Assembly (NCBI GenBank): GCA_963969595.1
Contig: OZ018418.1
Location: 9,863,001 to 9,927,000 of the forward strand
From: Neckera pumila
Lineage: Eukaryota; Streptophyta; Bryopsida; Hypnales; Neckeraceae
Length of the DNA stretch: 64,000 nt
Direction: 5' to 3'
Positions 56,856 through 64,000 of the stretch are shown piece after piece; position 1 is the first letter of the stretch, and every line of letters starts with the position of its first letter. The position numbers and the translations under genes are program-made. The notes beneath the pieces are model-generated. The model worked only from the letters and a program-made list of their open reading frames with translations, was not told the DNA's origin and did not search any database.

Positions 56856-59032
56856 GAAAAGTACTCTTCTCACAGCTTGCTGGGACCCCTTGTACACGTT
56901 GAAGTTGTCACTTTTCTTAAAGAAATTTGCTCCTCTCAAATAAGGCAAGAACCCCTAATCCCAAATTTTCCTCCTCCACCCTTCCAAGTATTCCGGTAAG
57001 ATCTTTGGCTGCAGTGGAACCTTCATGTCGATGATGATGTTGTCCTGCCTTACAACATCATTAAAGTATTCCACAGCTGAATCTTCTATCTGTAAAAAGA
57101 AAATAGGTATTAGCAATCTAATGCTATAGATTGTATTGTTGGAATTTCAAACTGTACTACATCATACTGAATACAATGTTTGATGACTTTCAACTCAAGT
57201 GAATGTACAATGATATGCACTTACCCCATCATACCAAATACTCCGGTTCAAGAAAGGACCAATTAATGACTCAGACGCTGGCCTAGGTGGAAAGCGTCTG
57301 GCATTACGTAATGGTGTAGAGGAATTCCACCACTTCAGGAACTTGATCTTGTGCTCCACCGGGGTATTGCAAGTGGCCACCATTTGGAGCTTCTCCAGAG
57401 TCATCTCTGGGACCCTCATTAGAACTCCAGTGCTTCTCAATCTGTCAGAAAAATCAAAAGATGGTCAATTCTGTTCCAAAGTCACCATAACATCAAAGGC
57501 AAGCATTCACAACGAAGGTTAAAGATTCACCTCCTCCAAAAAACCTTTATTGTTAGCCGGATTAGCCACTGCAACCAACTTTGACATTTTGACATTGAGT
57601 TTGCCGGTCTTCTCTCTTGCTCCAGATCTCATTGCATGTGCTAGTTCCTTAGGAGATTTATCATCCTCCTTCGTCGTCTCGTTGTATTTCCGAACTGTTG
57701 CATTCGCGGCCTGTGCAATCTCTTACTGCATAGGAAGAATGATTTTGACATATTCAAATATTTGAAAAGAAAATGCAAAAACAAATATACTAAATAAATA
57801 GTGAAATACGTTTACAAAGATCCTCACCCAGAAAAGAAACAAAGTGAGCACTAGCAATGGCATAGAATACCAACTCCTCTTTGTTTTATGTGTCCCATAT
57901 AATTGGAGCTCCGATGGCCTCAGCATCTCCTGGAATCGCTTTATTAGAAGGAGGCTATATTTTTGTATGCAATTCAATGTGTACACCAAGTTTGTCTTCA
58001 CATGCAAGTCCTCAGTAGACCTGGGGAATGTAAAAGCAAGTTGTGTTAAATCTTTTCACAAAAATAGCAAAACTAAAAAAAAAATTACAACAACTTGAAG
58101 GTAAATACCTGAACAAAGGAAACAAGATACTTACTTGTTAATGTCATGCATGACATGCATGACTAACTCGGTTTTGCCCTTAGTATCAAGTACAATGGAG
58201 TCCACCGCATAATGCCACTCCTTGTCATTGGAGTGTTTCTTGGAAATGTAATTCATCCAAGCAATAAGTTGGTGATTACCATCACACACATAGAACTTGA
58301 GGTTCTTCAAAAACTTGAGCTCGGAAATGGAGTCGACGTGGGCATTGAAACTGTCATTCTTCTCTTTCCACAACGGACCCCACTTCTCCGTCTCCTCTTC
58401 CGTGAACTTTGAGCTCTCACCGGATTCATCCATAGTGGTGACGTAGAAAACGGCTGCTCCATCCCGATAGCCTTTGCTGAACTTGTGCTCCAAGAAGTTC
58501 AAATTGCAAGAGAGGGTCGGCCTCACCATGGGCATAGCAATCATTCTGCAAAGCGAGATCTGGAGCTGAAAAAGGTGATCCGGCTTCATCCTCACAGATG
58601 CAATCGTGTTCACCGCATCCACCTTGTTATATTGCCGGAGATCGTTCTCCAACAAATCTTTGACTTCTGTCTCCAACAAGTCATCGGCCACATTGTCCTC
58701 TTCCATGTCTCCTTCTTCTTCTCCTTCCCCAACAATGGCCGGTTGAGTTGACTCTCCGGTGTTTGGAGTTTCACGAATTGTCTCCTTGAGCCCAAGGGTT
58801 GTGGGAGACCCTTCCAACTGTAAAATGAAAACCAAATATTAACCAATATCCATAGACTCGCATCCACGGAACTAAATTTATAGATAATTAAAAAGATACA
58901 CTCAGTCTGTGTAAAGATCAAGGCAAGAGGATTCAACCATCTGAGGGCTAAAGTTGATTTTTCAAATAGATGTAATATGCCTGCAAAGGTTTGTAATTGA
59001 AGGTCCAAAGATCAGTATCAACACTTAAGAAA

Positions 59033-62000
59033 TCAATCAATTTCTACATCTTCATCAGAGTCTGAGCTTAAGAGAATGACGACGGGCTCTCCTAACCCCT
59101 GAACTACACTCTGTGCACAGGTACACCTCTCCACAAGTGGTGGACCGTCAACGGTGATGGACACCTTGGAGGTTGAGGTGTACTCGGTCTCTGAACTCTC
59201 GGAAGACATGTATTTGTCTATACGTTTTTCAGCCCTTTTAAGGATCAAATCCAGACGCCTACGTTTTGCAACTAGCGTTAGGTCTCGTGAACGTTCTGAT
59301 GCCTGTGTGTCATTGACACGACTCAGCACCAAACTCCCAAATGCGTCAAATGCTCGGTCAGCTGCATCCATTACATCACCAAAACTTACCAAGTCCTCCT
59401 CGTTGTCCTCTTCCACTTGAGCAGCTACCTCCTCTTCAGAGTCGCTAGAAACGTCGATATTCTCATTGACTGATGTTAGAGGCTGAGAAGGTCCTGCCTC
59501 GTGGGTGACTGGAACTTGAGGAGGTGTGACAGTTGGTGAAGATATGTCCTGATCTTGTCCTCCTCTCTGCAGATATGAAGCAATCAGAACATCAGAAAAA
59601 AATAGTGAGACTCATCCACTTGAGATTTTTGAAAACTATATATAAAGACCCTGCTCGAATAACAGGAAAATCAACAAAAAAGATAAGTCTTTGATTTCTA
59701 ATCATTCACGATCAATTCTTAATGAAACATGAGATTTCATTTGAGATTACAAATACCAATTATTTAACCTCTACAACAAGAAAATCTCATCCAACTATTT
59801 CTTCAATTCCATGGGCAAAATATAATATTGTGCTCATAAGACATTGTAACACCAATATGAGTACACTAGCATAAACTTTTTCATACATATAAGCCTTCAA
59901 CAATTGATGACTGCAAAGTCCACAGAAGATAATGACTTTGCAATGTAAACCTCCAAGAGATGTCTCAGAGCGTTTCTTAGAAAAGTCTTGAAAAAGTACA
60001 AAATTAAATGATTCTTCAATGTCATTGAACAACAAAAAATCTGAGGAACACTAATTGTATCCAACAACCATATAAGCTTTGAAAAGTCTTAGACTTATGT
60101 TGTGAATTAAGAATGTCAACCAGAGCTTAGAAAATTCAATTAAATCCTTAAGATTGTCTCAAATTTTTAAATATTTAATATATTACTTCCACGTCCTTGA
60201 ACTATAGACAAAATTTAATTATCCAAAATGTTATAATCAAATCAAATCATAAAAATCATCTTCAATCTTGAATTTCTGATGGTACACCTAATATTTTGTG
60301 AAATATATAGATTGATTTAGAAATTCTAGAATCTACCAAATCTTGACATTCTTCAAAGTTTACTTTGGGTTAAAATGCTCACATTTCTTTGTATCATGCT
60401 ATTTTTGAAAAATATATACATTTAGACAATGTTCCTAAAGTACTAAGAGACCTATAAATTGCTCCCCAATCTACAAATCGCTCCCCAATCAACAAAATTG
60501 TGAAATTTATCTTGAATTCCTTAGAATCTTGGCATTATGTTGAAGGTCATAAATTCTCTTGCAAACGATCAAATTGAACCAAAAATCCGTGAAATTTGTT
60601 TATACATCTGCATTACACCTTATATCATCGACATTCATGCTGTGGGTTTAGTTCTCCAAGAATGAATGATTACAAGTTCTATATAGAAACCTCAAAATCA
60701 GTGAACCGCTGATATTTTCATAACAAATACAAGATTATGTTAGAAATATGATGATCTTCAGGGATCCCCGAGACATGTAGAAGGACAACCTCGGCTCCAA
60801 GGGCTTTCAACTGAGGAACAGGTGGACCCCAAGATTTCCAGAAAAAGCAAATCAAGATTAGGGTAAATTCGAATCCTGTAGAATTGCATGACAGGGATCT
60901 AATGTGGTACCGTGATTATTTTCAAATCTATGGAGGTCCACCATTGATATAGAAGCAAAGTTTAGCGACGGCACGGACGTCAAGGATCAAATGCCAAGAA
61001 AATTTGGAAACCAAGTTAGAGGTCAAAGATCAAATATTATTAACTTGGTGGGTCCACTGGAGATTGGCAAGCTATGCCTCGACTCTGAGGCCTTTCGTCA
61101 CAGCAACATGGGGACCCCCAGGTTTTAGAGACGGAGAGTCTATGTTACTCAGAAATGAATCAAAATCAAAATCTTGACAAAGATCTAAATATCAACAGTT
61201 AGTAATTTCTTGAATGTGGACGTCAAGAATGGAGACATAAACACAGATCAAACACAATATGAGAGGTCGGAAATTGAGTTACGGAAAAAGTCCGGGGTCT
61301 GAGTCTGAGGTCAAAGATCAAGTTCTCTAAGAAGCACAGGGTCTACAAGAGCGTAGCTGGGTCGCCCTCGGCTCCAAGGCCTTTTGCCGGAGGCGTAGGT
61401 GGACCCCCAGAAAGTTTGTAAACGCTACTTCTGTCAACTAAGAACTGAAACAAATTTTGGAAGTGTGACCACCAGATTGCATGGTTTCGTAATTGCAGAC
61501 GTCTAGCGAAGAAACAAAAACATAGTTTAAGGTGCATACAAGACGTCGAGGATCAGCGTTTGAGAAGGGTCTTAGGTCCACATCAAAGGTCTACCATCAA
61601 ATTTTACCAGAATGTCGAGGTCCGCGAGGGCAGGTCAATGTAACCGTCGGCTCTGAGGCCAAACGCTAAAGGCTTGTCAGGACCCTAACAATCTTTGATC
61701 CATCGTGCTCGACAGAGAGATCATTATCTGGTTTACTTGCTTGCAATATAATACACTATACCAAAGTACATCCACCGGCTTCTGCCCGAGAAAAACAAGT
61801 CTGCAATTTTTGGGGTCCAGAGAAGATGCCTGAAAACATCCTCGGAGCCGAGGGCTTACAACAGAGCAATGGCTAGACCTCTGCTTCTCTAACAGCACGT
61901 CCTAGAACTTTAGATGAGAGACAAATGAAGTTTGGAAAAGCATGACCAACGTGGGAAGATTCAGATATTGATGCATAAGAAACCTTACCTTGTTCCGCAT

Positions 62001-62066
62001 TCTAGTTGAGTGAGCTGGTGGTTCCGATGGTGCGTTCGCAGCATGGCTCCTTGTGGTCCTCGCCAT
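59033..62066 (-). CDS. gene C, intact two-exon acidic protein with SUMO-interaction-like tail
   Basis: Exon 1 (62,066-61,989) encodes 26 residues, MARTTRSHAANAPSEPPAHS and on, ending at donor AAG|GTAAGG. Exon 2 (59,566-59,033) follows acceptor CTGCAG, joins in phase 0 and runs open for 177 codons to TAA or equivalent stop, total 203 residues. Residues 27-90 are disordered and acidic (SSDSEEEVAAQVEEDNEEDL). A helical basic stretch follows (LTLVAKRRRLDLILKRAEKR), which may include a nuclear signal. The last 16 residues, VVILLSSDSDEDVEID, are a textbook SUMO-interaction motif: a hydrophobic core followed by Ser and acidic residues. Neighbouring gene B is broken, so the intact frame here stands out. 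The intron (2.4 kb) contains the 285-bp array. Family unknown; nuclear role inferred. Confidence 0.6.
59570..60740. other. AT-rich part of the gene C intron
   Basis: No coding frame or repeat recognised. Confidence 0.4.
60745..61900. repeat. about 285-bp degenerate tandem array marked by CCTCGG palindromes
   Basis: CCTCGGCTCCAAGG at about 60,789, CCTCGACTCTGAGGC at 61,077, CCTCGGCTCCAAGGC at 61,366, CGTCGGCTCTGAGGC at 61,647 and CCTCGGAGCCGAGGG at 61,839. The first four are 281-289 bases apart. GTGGACCCC(A/C) follows the first three by about 30 bases. Between them GTCAAAGATCAA and GTCGAGGATCA words recur. It lies inside the gene C intron. Confidence 0.75.
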
Positions 62067-62218
62067 TGTCACAACTTGGTACAAAAACTTCAATACTCAA
62101 ACTCCAGATGTACAGGGATTCATGATTCATGCAAAAGTAGACACTAGCAAGCGGACACAAACATGAGGTCGCTGTAGCGCGAGTAATCCTGTTATCCTCT
62201 GAGTGGACCACAACAGTT

Positions 62219-62485
62219 GTGGAAGATCCCCGTTTCAGATTTCGGAATGTTTCCCCTTTTGACGGCGCTGACTTCTCGTATTGGCGCATGCAAAATAAGC
62301 AAAAATCAAGCAAAAGAGGATTATCTTATCAATCTAGCTGGTCAATGCAATCCGGAACGTCCTTTGAAATACTCCCATGCTGGGCCTATACGCCTGTTGC
62401 ACAGTATCCCTCACCCGGCTTCATCCTGCTACACGTGCCAGCTCCTCATTGGACAGAACACTCTATGCTAACTTGGCCAGCTTGA
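62219..62485 (+). pseudogene. possible Copia-type gag fragment
   Basis: An open frame with SPFDGADFSYWRMQ near its start resembles the F-x-G-x-N/D-F-x-x-W motif at the beginning of Ty1/Copia gag proteins. The rest of the 88 codons shows no gag pattern and no other Copia domain is near. It may be chance. Confidence 0.25.
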
Positions 62486-62489
62486 ATGA

Positions 62490-63150
62490 CGTGGTTGTCT
62501 TTCACTTGTTGAACCCCATTATTGCCTAACTTGCAAGAGCGTCCTTCTGACGTGGCAGGGCCTGCTAGTCCTTGCCTTTTCTTTGAAACTTTACTATTTC
62601 TATCTTGTGTGACTAGTTTGACAAGTGAACGATACACTACAATTATTTTCTTTTATTCCAAATAAAATGAAGACTGAAGAAAAACAATTGTTTGGAAACG
62701 TGAGTTCTCCTTCATTGGAAATATGAAGTTGACTGCCATAATGTGCAATACTGATAAGCTTGAAGAGAATGGAATCATCATCTATAATGATTGAAATAAT
62801 CTAGACAGTAACAAGAGTAGAACACCATAGAATGCTCTAAGGTACTAACTCTTCTAATTATACCCAAAAGCTATGTCAACCTTCATTTTGGGTGCTTTCA
62901 CCTAAACTGCAATTGTGGAAGAGCTTGCTGTGCACCTTTCTGATTCAATATTCAAATGATTGGATTCCTCAGGACCAAACGTCTAAATTAATTGAGGAGA
63001 TGAAATGGCTCTGTCGACTTTGCCCATAACATCAACAAGCATGCTATACAATCATCAACAGTGAAAAAGGAGGGCGTAATGAATTTTTGAAATGGAATCC
63101 CAAAACTTCTTACAGTTGAGTTATCCGCTATCCTTCTGTTGTGTTGTAAA
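62490..63150. other. intergenic or intron stretch without recognised genes
   Basis: Moderately AT-rich, no supported coding frame. It could be intron sequence of the first-exon candidate at 63,156-63,308. Confidence 0.35.
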
Positions 63151-63155
63151 CTTAC

Positions 63156-63308
63156 GATATCGGCGGACGCCTCATGGGCTGCCTCCACAACACCAGCAAC
63201 AGCACCCTCTCCTGCAGCAGGACTGTCAGATTCATACTAAAGAACTCTCCGGAGATCTGCAGGTGTTGGCTCGGCACTCTTCGGCGTCACTGTCGCTTCT
63301 CTCGTCAT
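63156..63308 (-). pseudogene. possible first exon of another minus-strand gene
   Basis: ATG at 63,308 opens 51 codons, MTREATVTPKSAEPTPADLR and on, with one TAG at codon 24 (fitting a lost-C CAG), then YESDSPAAGEGAVAGVVEAA to GAT ATC at donor GTAAGT. The composition (Ala, Pro, Glu, Ser) and the phase-0 donor resemble exon 1 of gene C. No downstream exon was recognised with certainty. Confidence 0.35.
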
Positions 63309-63309
63309 C

Positions 63310-64000
63310 TTGGATCTTTTCAAAACCTTTGCAGAAGAAAAATTCAATGTTCCCCGTCTCTTACCTCTCTTTTTCAACTTTAAACTACTGAAATGGACAC
63401 CTCCACTATCTACAAGCATGAAGCGAGGAAGAACGCATAAACCTTGTTGCTGTCTACGACAACACCTAAACTAAATCGAAACCAAAAGAGTATGGTCGAA
63501 CAACAAAAGTGGCCCTTCTTGTATTCCGCAAAGCAAGTCGAGGGGGAATGCTCTTCATAAATGTTCAAGTGACGCAAAGTAGTTGAGTAGGCAAAAATTG
63601 TAGCTATTTGGTGCAGGTTCATTAGTGTGCCGTAAAATTAAAACCTATAGAGAAGCCATTCATAGTGGGGGCTATGTCAGCCTCGTGGAGAGCACCCTTG
63701 GATCAAATAAAAATAAAAATTGTAGATGTCAAATGCTGTAAGCGCAATCTCCAAGATTCATAGAATTTGATATTTCCTGACAATGCCTTCTAGAGAAATT
63801 CAGTAAGCATTGTACCAATATCAAATGTCAGATTAGCAAACCATTTATTTCATTTTATGAAGTTATTTTGATTTCAAAGTCTTGGAAAAAAAGAAAAAAA
63901 AATTGGACCCAAGCTAAGGAGTTATAACTGATGATGTATGCTGTCTTATAATAATAATTGCAAGGCACAATTATGGATTGATTTTAAATCAAAATTTGTC
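63310..64000. other. window end, no recognised gene
   Basis: AT-rich towards the end with a poly-A-like run near 63,885-63,903. Short ORFs of up to 70 codons have no recognised motifs. Confidence 0.35.

Larger units (their letters stand above)
50205..58818 (-). pseudogene. gene B, multi-exon ParB-like plus DNA-methyltransferase-like gene (decayed)
   Basis: Exons on the minus strand: 58,818-about 58,134 (ParB-like: FYVCDGNHQLIAWMNYI fits hhhDGxHRhxAh); about 58,021-57,830 (joins in frame, STEDLHVKTNLVYTLN); 57,726-57,540; 57,440-57,226; 57,090-56,858; 55,950-55,660; about 52,157-51,690 (Lys/Glu-rich charged helix); 51,589-51,240 (VDLIIIDCPENLPV as motif IV, then FAKNYLQDNGCFLVF); 51,150-about 50,860 (WPWCGPREKDATFL, stop, then NKEDVVLDCTAATA as motifs X-I); 50,760-50,565; about 50,400-50,205. 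Motif IV before motif I is the beta-class order of N6A/N4C DNA methyltransferases. Stops: TAA about 57,723, TAG about 56,957, 55,913, 55,839 and 50,931. One splice join near 57.44-57.54 kb is out of phase. Exon 58.1-58.8 kb starts with an acidic region. No database check. Confidence 0.55.

Noticed and set aside
50205..58818. Insertion of a large DNA virus as the source of the ParB/methyltransferase-like genes
   Set aside because: Genes A and B have many spliced introns and no neighbouring virus-type genes (capsid, polymerase, packaging ATPase) were seen. The idea cannot be excluded for a remote ancestor.
1..64000. tRNA or rRNA genes
   Set aside because: No cloverleaf with A/B box sequences or rRNA core words was noticed by eye. 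A tRNAscan-SE or Rfam run would be decisive.

Overview
The window is nuclear-type DNA of a land plant or close relative, AT-rich and mostly transposon- and repeat-derived. The evidence is spliced genes with GT-AG introns, a plant-type CACTA (En/Spm) DNA transposon, satellite-like arrays, foldback elements and premature stops that nearly all look like C-to-T decay of CAG, CAA, CGA or TGG codons, as expected of methylated plant repeats. The species cannot be named from sequence alone. No conserved housekeeping gene, rRNA, tRNA or CRISPR array was recognised.

Layout. 1-8.8 kb: AT-rich DNA with small repeats, a decayed repeat-type coding region (about 2.89-3.64 kb, minus) and a cluster of CTCGAGTT-type palindromes (3.8-4.6 kb). 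8.9-17.9 kb: left arm of a large, diverged inverted duplication whose right arm lies at 29.4-33.6 kb plus 48.7-49.1 kb. It holds a 218-bp mini-CACTA foldback (13,503-13,720) and a 4-unit tandem array (15.0-15.7 kb). 18.65-19.02 kb: a foldback element. 19.4-26.4 kb, minus strand: gene A, a decayed multi-exon coding region with a ParB-like segment, a DNA-methyltransferase-like segment, an acidic/coiled linker and an NIF/FCP1-phosphatase-like domain. Its introns and upstream region carry about ten copies of a palindrome (TTAACTCG-n-CGAGTTAA). 27-29.4 kb: short tandem repeats and a 0.7-kb foldback.

33,625-48,703: a complete 15,079-bp CACTA transposon with matching terminal inverted repeats and a TAT target-site duplication on both sides. 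It carries subterminal repeats, a 240-bp satellite-like array, a broken TNP2-type transposase gene (minus, 41.9-37.4 kb) and, divergently, a six-exon TnpA-like gene (plus, 43.1-47.3 kb) whose reading frame is fully intact at 568 residues. Removing the element and one TSD copy restores a continuous reading frame in the flanking repeat.

50.2-58.8 kb, minus strand: gene B, a second decayed multi-exon gene with a ParB-like segment and a methyltransferase-like segment, a diverged relative of gene A by architecture. One of its introns has received a roughly 3.5-kb plus-strand element with a gag-like pseudogene. 59.0-62.07 kb, minus: gene C, an intact two-exon 203-residue acidic protein ending in a SUMO-interaction-like motif. 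Its intron holds a roughly 285-bp tandem array marked by CCTCGG/CCGAGG palindromes. A further first-exon candidate lies at 63.16-63.31 kb.

The most unusual feature is the repeated presence of ParB-like plus methyltransferase-like coding regions in a plant repeat landscape, each with its own family of palindromes in non-coding parts. Function is inference only. All calls come from reading the sequence by eye; no database search was run.
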